DNA of 64,000 nt from CAIWHR01 sp963773195 (GTDB lineage Bacteria; Pseudomonadota; Gammaproteobacteria; Burkholderiales; Casimicrobiaceae): contig CAVZAE010000008.1 in assembly GCA_963773195.1 (NCBI GenBank), forward strand, positions 106,139 to 170,138, given 5' to 3'. Positions 49,141 to 58,397 of this stretch are shown here, piece after piece (position 1 is the first letter of the stretch; every line of letters starts with the position of its first letter). Below the pieces are notes generated by a model. That model was not told where the DNA came from and made no database searches. It was given only the letters and a program-made list of their open reading frames with translations. The position numbers and the translations under genes are program-made.

Positions 49141-49161
49141 CGATGATCCCTGTCGGGAGCT

Positions 49162-49203
49162 ACAGTAAAGGTCTGGCCCCCTTCCCCGTTTGACATAGGT
49201 CAA
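49162..49203 (-). promoter_or_regulatory. FNR-type box and -10 upstream of nuoA
   Basis: TTGACATAGGTCAA at 49190-49203 is a perfect TTGAC-N4-GTCAA palindrome. On the minus strand TACTGT (49167-49162) is a plausible -10. The start would be near 49155, placing the box centre at about -41.5, nearly the same geometry as upstream of frdC. This suggests FNR-type activation of complex I. Confidence 0.75.
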
Positions 49204-49419
49204 CGTTAGGCACGGACGGCTCACCTCGTGGCCGGTGGCGTCGACACCTCTCTTCGCGGTGACGCTGCACGAGCTAAGTCGCCCCCCGGCCGGCCAGGGG
49301 CGTAAGTTGCGCCGACGTAGCGCCCGTGAGGCAGCCGCCGGGAAGCGGAAGGTCGCGATGACTTGGTCGCAGGTCTACGATCCGTTTGCGCGGGCGCGCG
49401 CTCTTCCGTAAGTCGCGAG

Positions 49420-49905
49420 CTAGTATTTTCCGTGCTGCTTGTAGATGTAGTTCGTCAGCTCCGCCGATTGCATCGATATCCGCCGCTGAATTTCGTGGAC
49501 GGTGCGCAAGATCGCGCGCATCACGCGATAGACGATCTGCGGATGCGTGACGAGCAAGGACTCGAGCCGTTCGCGCTCCAGACCGAACACTCGGGTGGGA
49601 CCGGTAGCGACCAGCGACGCATAGTGTGGAGTCTCGTCGATGAAGCTCAACTCGCCGACGAGATCACCGGCGGTGAGCGTAAGCAGCGTCACGCGCTCGG
49701 GAGTTCCGACGTTGCGGACCACTCCCAACGCACCGTGGACGATGACGTAAAGATGGTTGTCGGACGTTCCCTCCCCGACCAGGACTTCATCGGGCTGGAG
49801 GTCGCGGAACCGGAGATTGTCGGCGAGCGTCTGCGTTTGTTGGTCCGAGAGCTCCGCGCCAAGGCGCGAATGCCGCAATGCTTCAATGAGAGCTTGATCG
49901 GTCAT
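49420..49905 (-). CDS. Cyclic-nucleotide-binding-domain protein without DNA-binding domain
   Basis: 161-aa CRP-type sensor domain (FRDLQPDEVLVGEGTSDNHL, LLTLTAGDLVGELSFIDETP, RTHPQ-like tail helix) lacking a helix-turn-helix. The motif GELSFIDETPHYASLVAT resembles the phosphate-binding cassette of true cyclic-nucleotide binders. ATG 49905 has a G-rich ribosome site (GGGGGGCC); an in-frame ATG at 49947 would add 14 residues. It lies between the nuo operon and a hemerythrin fragment; its role is unknown. It is the second such HTH-less protein in the window. Confidence 0.8.
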   Translation of the reverse strand: MTDQALIEALRHSRLGAELSDQQTQTLADNLRFRDLQPDEVLVGEGTSDNHLYVIVHGALGVVRNVGTPERVTLLTLTAGDLVGELSFIDETPHYASLVATGPTRVFGLERERLESLLVTHPQIVYRVMRAILRTVHEIQRRISMQSAELTNYIYKQHGKY

Positions 49906-49939
49906 GATGGCCCCCCCGATGCTGATCCGGATTCCGGGT

Positions 49940-50245
49940 TCATGCATTCGCCCGTTCGCCCGAGGTCAGCGGCTGTTCATCCGGCGGAACCAACCCCGAT
50001 GGGGGCGGCGCCAGATTCACGATACGCCGACAGAGCTTGCGGTAGTCCTCGGTGGGTGCCTCCCCAAGAAGCGGATCCGTGTGTCCGCTGAACGCCGCGT
50101 CGATCTCTTTCCAATCACCGACTGTCAGGTACTTCTCGGCGAGCGGCAGCAATTCCTTCTCCTCGCGCCCCATGTGCTGCCAGTGGAAAGCCGCGTAATC
50201 CTTTACCGCGGCAATGAACGCCGCTACCTCGGTATCGCCGCTCGG
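49940..50245 (-). pseudogene. Hemerythrin-domain protein, C-terminal fragment
   Basis: About 100 codons match the second half of an HHE hemerythrin: VAAFIAAVKDYAAFHWQHMG with the His of helix 3, REEKELLPLAEKYLTVGDWK with the HxxxE-type Glu, and AFSGHTDPLLG. The first two iron-ligand helices are missing, and sequence above 50245 (QVRRRVDSGRC) is unrelated. The gene is therefore truncated or broken by a frameshift that cannot be resolved. Oxygen or NO sensing would fit the FNR-rich surroundings, but this copy could not bind a diiron centre as it stands. Confidence 0.65.
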
Positions 50246-50295
50246 GTCAGCACATCGACCCGAATCAACACGGCGACGAACCTGTCCTGTCGGTG

Positions 50296-51960
50296 CTATG
50301 GCAGGACCGTGACTGACGCGGATGGGGAGGCGACAAGCCGGCGCGCTAGCTCGGTCCACGCGCGCGGTGCGCGGGATGCCTCGAGCGGCGCCTCGGCGTC
50401 GTAGACGACGACGTACGCCGCTTCTTCGGCCGTCAGCGGTTCTCGTGTCGCGATCTGGTGAGCGAGCACGGCGACGTCGGCGTCCGACGCGATCGCCACC
50501 TCCGACCCGACGCCGGACGATGCGCTCGCGCAGCGTCGCCTCGCTTCGCTTCGAATGCGAGAATCACGAACGGAACCCCGAGCTCCTCGGCCAGCGCGCG
50601 GAACGACTCCCGCTGCGAGCGCCGGAGAAAGGTCGCGTCGACGATGGCAATGCGTCCGGCATCGAGGATGTCGCGCGCAAGCGTGCGGAGGCGATCGTAG
50701 GTCGCGTCGGTCGCACGCCTACGCATACAGCCCTTGCGCGATGCCCGCGTCGCACCCGCTCGAGCGGAAGCGATGCCGTGCATTCGCTTGCGCTCGACAT
50801 CGCTGCGGATGCGCACCGCTCCGATCTCTCGAGCAGTGCCTGGGATATCGTCGTCTTGCCGCACCCCGAGAGCCCGCAGGTGATGATGAGCGCCGGCCGG
50901 CGGCCGCTCCGCGTAGCTTCGACGCGAGCCGCAGGTAGCCGCGCGACTCGGCGATCGCCGCGTTCGTCGCTCGCGCCGCGCCCGACCTGCGCCGCTCGCA
51001 GCCGGCGCGATCTTGGCGCGAACGAGCGCACGGTACGCGAGATAGAAAGGCAGCACCGCGAGCCCCGCATAGTCGCCCGTCCGCTCGAGATACGCGTTCA
51101 GAAAGCGGTGCGCGAGATCGGCACGACCGCGATCCTGCAGATCCATCACGGTGAAGGCGACTTCGCTCATCACGTCGATCCAGCGCATCTCCTCGTTGAA
51201 TTCGATGCCATCGAAGATGACGAGCTCGCCGTCGATGCGCGCGATGTTGCCCAGATGGAGGTCGCCATGGCACTCGCGCACGAAGCCCCGCTGCGGCGGC
51301 GCAGAAAAGCGTCGCGGCGCGCGGCGTGCTCGCGCTCGGTCCAGCGCGCGGAGGTCGCTCGAGCTCGCCGCGCTCCGGTTCCGTGGCCAGCAACGGGCCG
51401 ATCTCGCAAAAGTTCCGCTGCGCAAGACGCAGAATTCCATCCGGCGTGCCGAACGCCGCATCGGCGCGGCGATGCCGATCGCAGCCGTGAAAGGCGGCGA
51501 CCTTGGCCGCGAGCGTGTCGATGTCGACGGCGCCGAGCTCGCCACGCTCGAGCAATCGGCTCGCCAGCGCGTCCTGCGGAAATTCGCGCATCTTCACCGC
51601 GTACTCGAGTAGCCGGTCCCGCACCACCGATCACCGGAGCGTCGACGCTGCCGGTGATCGGCACGACATCGAGATAGAGCGCGGGTGCGAGTCGGCGATT
51701 GAGCCGCAACTCCTCTTCGCAGAAGAATCGCCTCGCCGCAAGCGTCTTGAAATCGAGGAAGCCGAAATCGACCGCCTTCTTGATCTTGTACGCGTGAGTT
51801 CCCGTCAGCAGTACGTACGAAATGTGCGTTTCGAGCACCTTCGTCGAGGCGGTCCACGTCGATGCCGTCGAGCGCGCGAGCGCCTCGACGAGTCTTGCCT
51901 GGTCGGCCGCGAGTTCGCGCGCCTGTCCCTGGCGCCCCGTGCGCAGGCGCTCGGTTCAAT
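50296..51960 (-). pseudogene. Bifunctional phosphotransferase-like / P-loop kinase protein (frameshifted)
   Basis: About 510-550 aa when joined. The N-terminal half is an aminoglycoside-phosphotransferase-like fold (ETHISYVLLTGTHAYKIKKA, VDFGFLDFKTLAARRFFCEE, GFVRECHGDLHLGNIARIDG with the catalytic HGDxHxxN). The C-terminal half is a P-loop kinase (LIITCGLSGCGKTTISQALL, IAIVDATFLRRSQRESFRAL). The two-domain order matches a widespread family of unknown substrate. Breaks lie near 51840, 51620, 51360, 50930, 50720 and 50510. The start is not fixed; coding reaches back to about 51950. Confidence 0.75.
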
Positions 51961-51991
51961 GCCGGGACGATGACGTCGCAGCGCGGTCGCG

Positions 51992-52711
51992 CTAGTCGGA
52001 ACCTTCGAGCAGTCGCTTGAGCGACGATCGATCGAGCAACTTTACGACGCGGCCCTGCACTTGCACGAGGCCCTCGCGCTGAAAGCGCGAGAACAATCTG
52101 CTAATGGTCTCGAGCTTCAGTCCCAGATAGCTGCCGATCTCTTCGCGGGTCATCCGCAGCACGAATTCGCACGGCGAGTAGCCGCGCGCGCGGTACCGGT
52201 CCGACAGATCGAGCAGGAACACGGCCAGCCGCCGCTCCGCAACCATCGTCCCGAGCAGCACCATTACCGCGCGTTCGCGGGTGATTTCCCGCGACAGAAG
52301 CCGGTGCACATTGTGCTGAAAGCTGACGTTCTGTCGGCCAAGGGCTTCCAATCGGTCGAACGGCAACGCGCACACCTCGGTGTCCTCGAGCGCCACCGCC
52401 TCGCAGCCGTGAAGATCGGTGCCGATGCCGTCGGTGCCGATGATCTCGCCGGACATGTGGTAGCCGGCGACCTGGTCATGTCCGTCCTCCGACAGAGACA
52501 CGGTCTTGCACGAGCCCGACCGGATCGCGTACAGCGACGTGAAGCGGTCGCCGGCGCGAAACAGCGTGTCGCCCTTCCGCATTCGGATTCGCGCAGTCAC
52601 AAGGTCGTTGAGCTGGCGCGCGCAGTCGGCATCGAGCCCCTCGGCAAGACAGAAGTCGTGGAGCCTGCACGTCGGGCATGCTGCCTGGCCCCAGCTGATG
52701 TCGTGCAGCAC
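51992..52711 (-). CDS. fnr: FNR-type oxygen-sensing transcription regulator
   Basis: 239-aa CRP/FNR-family regulator. The N-terminal ACPTCRLHDFC (C-x2-C-x5-C) and a later Cys in EDTEVCALPFDR match the four ligands of the oxygen-labile [4Fe-4S] cluster in E. coli FNR. The C-terminal helix-turn-helix MTREEIGSYLGLKLETISRL has the E-x2-S-R contacts that read TTGA half-sites. Four matching palindromes occur in this window upstream of por, frd, nuo and the cytochrome-porin gene. The gene lies 15 bases after a receiver-domain gene on the same strand. Confidence 0.93.
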   Translation of the reverse strand: MLHDISWGQAACPTCRLHDFCLAEGLDADCARQLNDLVTARIRMRKGDTLFRAGDRFTSLYAIRSGSCKTVSLSEDGHDQVAGYHMSGEIIGTDGIGTDLHGCEAVALEDTEVCALPFDRLEALGRQNVSFQHNVHRLLSREITRERAVMVLLGTMVAERRLAVFLLDLSDRYRARGYSPCEFVLRMTREEIGSYLGLKLETISRLFSRFQREGLVQVQGRVVKLLDRSSLKRLLEGSD

Positions 52712-52726
52712 CGGCCGCGTACCGGT

Positions 52727-53200
52727 TCAGCACAACGTCTCGACACGTTCCCGACTGCAATACGCGGCCGCTTGCATTTCCTTCTCCTCGTCCGTGGTGG
52801 CGTTCATTGCCGGTCAGCGAACGGGTCGTCACGCATTCGGCAATCACTTCCTTCAATTTGCCGAATTCAGTGCTCTTGTCCAGGAACCAGGACGCCCCGG
52901 CATCCACGCAGACGCGGCGATATTGCGCCGTCGGATGGTTGGTCAGCACGACGAACGCGATTTCAGGCGATCCCGGATGCACGGCCCGCAGGACGTCGAC
53001 GGCGGTGCCGCCGATCAGCCGGTAGTCCAGGACAACGCAGTCAGGCTGCGTTCGTCGGATTCCGCGACCGCCGCGGCCGGGGATTCTGCTTCACCGACCA
53101 CGCGCATTCCGTCGATGGCTCCGACCAACTCGACCAGCCGACTGCGGACCGAGGGGGAATCCTCGACGATGAATACCTTGCCGGCGCGATGCGTTTCCAT
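52727..53200 (-). pseudogene. Single-domain response regulator (frameshifted)
   Basis: About 157 aa when joined. A receiver domain: GKVFIVEDSPSVRSRLVELV with the acidic pair, a phospho-acceptor region VVLDYRLIGGTAVDVLRA seen after a frame change near 53045, and EIAFVVLTNHPTAQYRRV plus the Lys in SWFLDKSTEFGKLKEVI. A second change near 52805 gives the C-terminus ending YCSRERVETLC before TGA at 52727. There is no output domain. It precedes fnr by 15 bases, so it may relay a signal to a partner protein rather than to DNA. Confidence 0.75.
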
Positions 53201-53332
53201 GGCACGCACTATTGCGGCCCGCCGCGCGCGCCACCATCGGCAGTCGCTGATTGCGCCCATCGGAACGCGCCCGAACACCCGGCTAGGACGCGGCCCGGGG
53301 TGGGGTAGGATTCGACCTACACGCCGCCCGGC

Positions 53333-53983
53333 TCAGTCAGGAAGGGCCGAGTCGTCGACGAGCCGGTGCCTGATTGCGTAGTGGACCAGCTCGGTCTGGT
53401 TCGCGACGCCCATTTTCTCCATCAGGCGCGCCTTGTGCGTGCTGACTGTCTTGACCGACAGGTTCAGTTGCAGGGCGATGTCGGACACGGATTTCCCCGC
53501 GACCAGCAACTGAAATATCTGGTACTCGCGGTTGGAAAGGGACGCATGCGGTGGTCCCTCGGCGTGCGGCATCGCAGAGAGCGCGAGTTGCTCGGCAACT
53601 TCGGCGCTTATGAATGCTCCTCCCCCGGCGACCTTGCGGATCGCGGCCACCAATTGTGTCGTAGCGCTGTCCTTGGTCAAATAACCGGAGGCGCCGGTTT
53701 TGATGGCGCGAACCGCATATTGATGCTCCGCGTGCATGCTCAGCACGACGATGCGCACCTTGGGCTTCTCGTCCCTGACCTGCCTGATGAGCTCCATGCC
53801 GCTCTTGCCTGGCATCGACAGATCGAGCAAGAGCACGTCGAACTCGATGTCGCGCACGATCTTCAACGCTTCATGGCCGTCACGTGCTTCGCCCACCACG
53901 TCAAGGTCAGTGGCGGCGCCGAGAAGCTGCTTGAGCCCCTCGCGCACGATGGTGTGATCGTCGGCGATGACGACGCGGATCAT
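53333..53983 (-). CDS. NarL/LuxR-type response regulator
   Basis: 216-aa transcription regulator. Receiver domain with IRVVIADDHTIVREGLKQLL, phospho-acceptor Asp in DVLLLDLSMPGKSG and Lys in GASGYLTKDSATT; C-terminal LuxR-type helix-turn-helix (LSNREYQIFQLLVAGKSVSD, LNLSVKTVSTHKARLMEKMG). Its start overlaps the end of the adjacent sensor kinase gene by 4 bases, so the two form a cognate pair. Targets are unknown. Confidence 0.93.
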   Translation of the reverse strand: MIRVVIADDHTIVREGLKQLLGAATDLDVVGEARDGHEALKIVRDIEFDVLLLDLSMPGKSGMELIRQVRDEKPKVRIVVLSMHAEHQYAVRAIKTGASGYLTKDSATTQLVAAIRKVAGGGAFISAEVAEQLALSAMPHAEGPPHASLSNREYQIFQLLVAGKSVSDIALQLNLSVKTVSTHKARLMEKMGVANQTELVHYAIRHRLVDDSALPD

Positions 53984-55323
53984 GACGGCTCTGGCGGGGA
54001 CGCCAGCGGCAGCCGGACTTGGACGTGGGTGCCTTCGCCCGGCGCGCTCGTGATCGTGACCTCGCCGCCAAGCAGCGACGCGCGTTCGCGCAGACCGAGC
54101 AGTCCGTACGAGTTGGGCTTGCGCGCATCCCGCGGCGAGAATCCGATGCCATCGTCGAGTATCGCGAACGTCACATCCGCGCCATTGCGATCGAGGGAGA
54201 CCTTCACGTGCGAAGCCCGCGCGTGCTTGGCGACGTTCGTGAGCGATTCCTGGATGGTCCGAAAGACCACGGTCGCATGCGCGCTCGGCAGCTCCAGCTT
54301 CGCGCTCCCCACCGCCAGCTCGCATGGGACCCCGTTGCGCTGGGTGAAGCCTTCCACCAGCCATTCCACCGCCGGGACGAGACCTAGATCGTCGAGGATC
54401 AGAGGGCGCAGGTCCGCTGCGATTCGGCGCGTGGCGGCTACCGTTTCTTTTAGCATCTCCTGCATTTTGACGTGTCTCAAGAGCGTCGCCGGCTGGTCTT
54501 CGGGGACCATAGCTTTGCACCACGCGACGTCCATCTGCAGCGCGGTCAGCGTCTGGCCCAGCTCGTCGTGAAGTTCGCGGGCGATGCGGCTCTGCTCCTG
54601 CTCCCTGGCGAGATTCGCCGCGGCGCCGAGCTCACGCAGCTCTTCCTTCGAGCGTCGCAGCGCTTCTTCGGCGCGGACGCGTTCGGAGACGTCGCGCAGG
54701 ATGACGGTGAACAGCTGGCGCCCTTCTTCGCTGTGTTTGGAGATCGACGCTTCAATCGGAAATTCTTCGCCGTTGGCGCGAAGTGCGGTCAGCACGGTCT
54801 GGTCGCCCATCCGTCGTGCCGTCGTCCCCGCTCGGCCAAAGCGCTTGATATGGTCGTGGTGCCTTTCGCGAAGCCGTGCCGGGAGAAGCTTGTCGATCGG
54901 CTGGCCCAGGACTGCGTCGCGCGGCCAGCCGAAGGCCCTCTCGGCCGCTGCGTTGAATAGCACAATCCGCTGGCTTTCGTCTGTCGCGATGATCGGGTCC
55001 ATTGCGGATTCGACGACGTCGCCGACACGGGCCGTGACGCTTTGCAGCGCCAGATTCGCCGCCTGTCGCTGGCGAATCTGGCGATAGAGCAGGATCGTCG
55101 CGAGCGCGCCGGCGGCGCCTGCGAAAATTTCCGCCGCGGTCAGCAAGTCGGCGCGATACCAGCCGAGCGTCCACGCGGTGATCGCCAGTACCGCGGCCGA
55201 TGCGAACAACGCCAGGACGGGGGCGAAAATGATGAACGTCCGCCCCGCAGCCAGGCTCGGGCCTGGCGGAGTACCCCTCGCCGAGGGGTCGGGGTGCAGG
55301 CGCACGTCGGAGCGCGGGTCCAT
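53980..55323 (-). CDS. PAS-containing NarX/DegS-type sensor histidine kinase
   Basis: 447-aa membrane sensor. Two N-terminal helices (FIIFAPVLALFASAAVLAIT and LLTAAEIFAGAAGALATILL), a PAS domain (VVESAMDPIIATDESQRIVL, FNAAAERAFGWPRDAVLGQP), then a HisKA_3 domain with the phospho-acceptor His in IARELHDELGQTLTAL and an HATPase domain (TIQESLTNVAKHARASHVKV, DDGIGF, YGLLGLRERA). The PAS domain may sense redox or a small ligand; no haem or flavin residues can be confirmed by eye. It partners the regulator at 53333-53983. Confidence 0.92.
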   Translation of the reverse strand: MDPRSDVRLHPDPSARGTPPGPSLAAGRTFIIFAPVLALFASAAVLAITAWTLGWYRADLLTAAEIFAGAAGALATILLYRQIRQRQAANLALQSVTARVGDVVESAMDPIIATDESQRIVLFNAAAERAFGWPRDAVLGQPIDKLLPARLRERHHDHIKRFGRAGTTARRMGDQTVLTALRANGEEFPIEASISKHSEEGRQLFTVILRDVSERVRAEEALRRSKEELRELGAAANLAREQEQSRIARELHDELGQTLTALQMDVAWCKAMVPEDQPATLLRHVKMQEMLKETVAATRRIAADLRPLILDDLGLVPAVEWLVEGFTQRNGVPCELAVGSAKLELPSAHATVVFRTIQESLTNVAKHARASHVKVSLDRNGADVTFAILDDGIGFSPRDARKPNSYGLLGLRERASLLGGEVTITSAPGEGTHVQVRLPLASPPEPS

Positions 55324-55539
55324 CCTCGATGGCGTCGCGAGTCGCGGGACGGAGTCGTGGAACGGGCATTATAGGCGTCAAACGGCACCGTCCACGGTTC
55401 GGAATGTGGGAGGACGACAGGCTTCAATGGCTCGATTCAGCGCTTGAACCGTACGTTGCACCTGCGAGACCGCTAAAGCCGGAGAGTATCGGAAAAGGTC
55501 GGTTCTTGGCGCCGGAGACGCCCTTCCGACGCCTCGGGG

Positions 55540-56030
55540 CTATCCGTCGAGCTCATCGTAGCCGCGGCGCTTCGCGTCCCCCGCCATGTCGAGCGTGCAG
55601 CGGTAGGTTCCGGACGGCAGAACGTCGAAGCCCTCGATCGGGAGATGCGCACGCACGCTCGCCAGCGCAGGATCGGTGAAGGTGCATCGCAGCGCTGCCA
55701 CGAGCCGGTCGTGCGTTGCAAGGGTCGACGTCGATCCCAGTCACATACGGCAGCCCGGGCGCGCACGGCGTGCGTCCCACGACGCGCGTTGGCGCAAATG
55801 GCGGCGGGGTCGCACGCGACGGAGGAGTTCGTACGAGACGCAGTCGATCGCGGTCCCGTCCGCTTTCCCCCACACAATCTCGTCGACGCTCTCCGCATGT
55901 TTGCCACTCAGGTAGACTGCGCCAAAGAAACTGCCGTCGCGCGCGAGCGGCGCCACGTACGCGCGCAGCCTGCGACGTCTTCGGCTTGCATGTTTCAATG
56001 CGCAGCGCAATTCCACGCAACCGCGCAATT
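55540..56030 (-). pseudogene. PhnD-like phosphonate-type binding protein, C-terminal half (frameshifted)
   Basis: When joined, about 160 codons resemble the second half of periplasmic PhnD-family proteins: AYVAPLARDGSFFGAVYLSG, ADGTAIDCVSYELLRRVRP, PCAPGLPYVTGIDVDPCNAR and IEGFDVLPSGTYRCTLDMAG before TAG at 55540. Breaks lie near 55800 and 55700. No signal peptide or first half was found upstream, so the gene appears truncated as well as shifted. Transport permeases are not nearby. Confidence 0.6.
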
Positions 56031-56214
56031 GGGATGCTCGGCGACGCGCTCGGCGGATGCGGAGATGCGCGGAGCGAAATGCGTTTCATTCCTGATTCGC
56101 GCAACGCGCGACCCCGTCGGTAATGAATCACCTGACGACAACCTGACAGGCAGCTGACAACAACCGCGCGTGTGCCGCGTATTGAGACGCACTTTCCGTT
56201 CCGTCGACTCAATG

Positions 56215-56256
56215 TTGACTCAGATCATGGCCGCAGCAGCTTCACTTGCTGACAAT
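56215..56256 (+). promoter_or_regulatory. Weaker FNR-type box and -10 upstream of the cytochrome-porin gene
   Basis: TTGACTCAGATCAT at 56215-56228 matches TTGAT-N4-ATCAA at 8 of 10 positions. GACAAT at 56251-56256 is a possible -10 at the same spacing (29.5 bases from the box centre) as the other boxes. The start near 56263 would leave a 31-base leader. Without the stronger boxes this one would not stand out. Confidence 0.45.
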
Positions 56257-56293
56257 GCAAGTCGACATGCGACGCGACTACGGGAGCGATCAA

Positions 56294-57724
56294 ATGAGCG
56301 GAAGAATAGGCGGCGAGTTGGGACGCAGCGCCGCGCTCGCTGTCCTGCTGTGGGTCATAGCGACACACGCGAGCGCCGTACCCTCGTTCGCGCGCCAGAC
56401 CGGACAGGAGTGCGCTGCCTGTCACGTGAGTTGGCCGGAGCTCACCCCTTACGGCCGGTTCTTCAAGGCGACCGGGTACACGATCGGCAAGACGTTCTGG
56501 TCGTCGGACAAGCCCGGCGTCAACTACGTCCCCGCCGCCGTGATGGCGCAGGCCTCGATCAGCAGCGTCCGCAACAACAGCGCCACGGATCCCGATACCG
56601 GGGACACGACGTCGGTGATGCCACGCCAGAATCTTCCGGTCTTTTCCGGAGCGAGCCTGTTCGTCGCCACCAAGCTCAACGATTACATGGGGATCTTTTA
56701 TCAGTGGACGTACGACAATCTGGCCTACGACGACGCGGGCGTCCGCAAGGGGCACAGCAGCATCGACAACACCGACCTCCGCGCGGCCTACAAGTACGCG
56801 CCGGAGAATGCGGACATTCCGGATTGGATCTTCGGCCTGACGGTTAACAATAACCCGACGGTTTCGGACCTGTGGAACAGCTCTCCCGCGTGGGGCTTCC
56901 CGTTCGCGACATCGCCACTCGCGCCGACGCCCGCGGCGGCAACGATCGTCGACGGCGGCCTCGCGCAGCAGGTGGCCGGACTGGGCGCCTATGCGTGGTG
57001 GAAGAAGACGATCTACGCGGAGATCGCGGACTATCGCACCGCGAATGTCATGGCAAATGCGCTGCGACGAGGGCTGCCGTACAACGATCCCGGCGGCGTG
57101 TTCGCGGTGACCCGCAGCAATCCGTACTGGCGGGTCGCCTACGCTTACGACTGGGACGTCCACTCGATCATGCTCGGTTCGTACGGCCTGGTCGCAAACG
57201 TGTACCCGGACAACCTCAACACGACGACCCCGACGGACCGCTTCAGCGACGTCGCCGTCGACGCGCAGTACCAGTACATTACAGACGTCCACACGGTGAC
57301 CGCGCAGGCGACGTACATCTGGGAGAAGCAGTCGTACAACGCGAGCTACCCGATCACGCAGGAGACGGGTAGCGGCTACGGCGCGGGCCCGACGCCCGCG
57401 AACCCCACGGATCGCCTGCGTACCTTCAGGATCAAGGGCAGTTACTACTACGAGCGCGTCTACGGCGCGACGCTCGCCTATTTCCAGACGACCGGGAGCG
57501 CCGACGAGGGGCTGTACGGGACGACGGCGAACGGCGACCCGAACACGCCCAACAGCAACGGTTACATCCTGCAGCTCGACTACCTGCCCGTCCAGAACGT
57601 GCGCCTGCTGCTGCAATACACGGGCTACGGCAAGTTTAACGGCGCCCGCAGCAACTACGACGGAACGGGGCGCAACGCAAGTGACAACAACACGCTGTTC
57701 TTCGACGTGTGGGTGGCCTTTTGA
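56294..57724 (+). CDS. Outer-membrane cytochrome c-porin fusion (Cyc2-like candidate)
   Basis: 476-aa secreted protein. The signal peptide (RSAALAVLLWVIATHASA) is followed at once by SFARQTGQECAACHVSWPEL, a single haem-binding CxxCH, and then about 400 residues of alternating, aromatic-rich strands typical of a beta-barrel (IYAEIADYRTANVMANALRR, YWRVAYAYDWDVHSIMLGSY, GYILQLDYLPVQNVRLLLQY) ending in aromatic FDVWVAF. One haem at the mouth of a porin is the architecture of Cyc2 iron oxidases, but similar fusions of unknown role are common, so the function is not proven. ATG 56294 is chosen for its signal peptide and GGGAG site. A diheme cytochrome follows by 40 bases. Confidence 0.8.
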   Translation: MSGRIGGELGRSAALAVLLWVIATHASAVPSFARQTGQECAACHVSWPELTPYGRFFKATGYTIGKTFWSSDKPGVNYVPAAVMAQASISSVRNNSATDPDTGDTTSVMPRQNLPVFSGASLFVATKLNDYMGIFYQWTYDNLAYDDAGVRKGHSSIDNTDLRAAYKYAPENADIPDWIFGLTVNNNPTVSDLWNSSPAWGFPFATSPLAPTPAAATIVDGGLAQQVAGLGAYAWWKKTIYAEIADYRTANVMANALRRGLPYNDPGGVFAVTRSNPYWRVAYAYDWDVHSIMLGSYGLVANVYPDNLNTTTPTDRFSDVAVDAQYQYITDVHTVTAQATYIWEKQSYNASYPITQETGSGYGAGPTPANPTDRLRTFRIKGSYYYERVYGATLAYFQTTGSADEGLYGTTANGDPNTPNSNGYILQLDYLPVQNVRLLLQYTGYGKFNGARSNYDGTGRNASDNNTLFFDVWVAF

Positions 57725-57764
57725 CGCTGGCGGCGCGGCGAGATCGCGCATCAGGAGCGAAGCC

Positions 57765-58397
57765 ATGACAACACCGACTACGGCGCTGCTGGCGGCGGCG
57801 CTGGCGCTCGCGGGTGCGGTGAGCGTCGCGAGCGCACAGACCGCGACTCTCGCCGGCGGCACGCGGACACCCGGCGAGGAGCGAGCCATCAACTTGTGCT
57901 CCACGTGCCACGGACCGCGCGGGATCAGCACGTCGCCTGAATTCCCGATCCTCGCGGCCCAGCGCGAGGGCTATCTCGTCGCTCAGCTCGAGGCCTTCCA
58001 GGCCAAAACGCGCGAGGAGAAGGCAGCGCACGACTTCATGTGGGGCATCGCCGGAAACCTCGATGCCGCGATGATCCGCAGCATCGCACAGTACTACGCG
58101 TCGCAGCCGCCTGCTGCCGGACGTCCGGGCGATCCGGCGCTGGTGGCAAAGGGGCGGGAGCTATGGGAGAAAGGCGTACCGGACCGGAGCATTCCGCCGT
58201 GCGCGTCGTGTCATGGCGCGAAGGCGGAAGGCGTCGCCGATTTTCCGCGCCTCGCAGGGCAGCACACCAAATACGTGACCCGACAAATCGAGTTCATCCA
58301 GACGCTCACGCGCAAGGCGCCCGTGATGCACGGCATCGTCAAGGACCTGACGCCCGACGAGATGCAGGCGATCGCCGTATACGTGCAGTCGCTGTAG
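57765..58397 (+). CDS. Periplasmic diheme cytochrome c (c4-like)
   Basis: 210-aa protein: signal peptide (LLAAALALAGAVSVASAQ) and two cytochrome c domains with haem motifs CSTCH and CASCH, each preceded by the usual helix (GEERAINLCSTCHGPRG; IPPCASCHGAKAEG) and followed by Met-containing ligand loops (HDFMWGIAGNLD; APVMHGIVKDLT). It is a likely electron carrier for the upstream cytochrome-porin, from which it is separated by 40 bases with an AGGAG site. Start ATG 57765 is supported by the signal peptide. Confidence 0.92.
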   Translation: MTTPTTALLAAALALAGAVSVASAQTATLAGGTRTPGEERAINLCSTCHGPRGISTSPEFPILAAQREGYLVAQLEAFQAKTREEKAAHDFMWGIAGNLDAAMIRSIAQYYASQPPAAGRPGDPALVAKGRELWEKGVPDRSIPPCASCHGAKAEGVADFPRLAGQHTKYVTRQIEFIQTLTRKAPVMHGIVKDLTPDEMQAIAVYVQSL

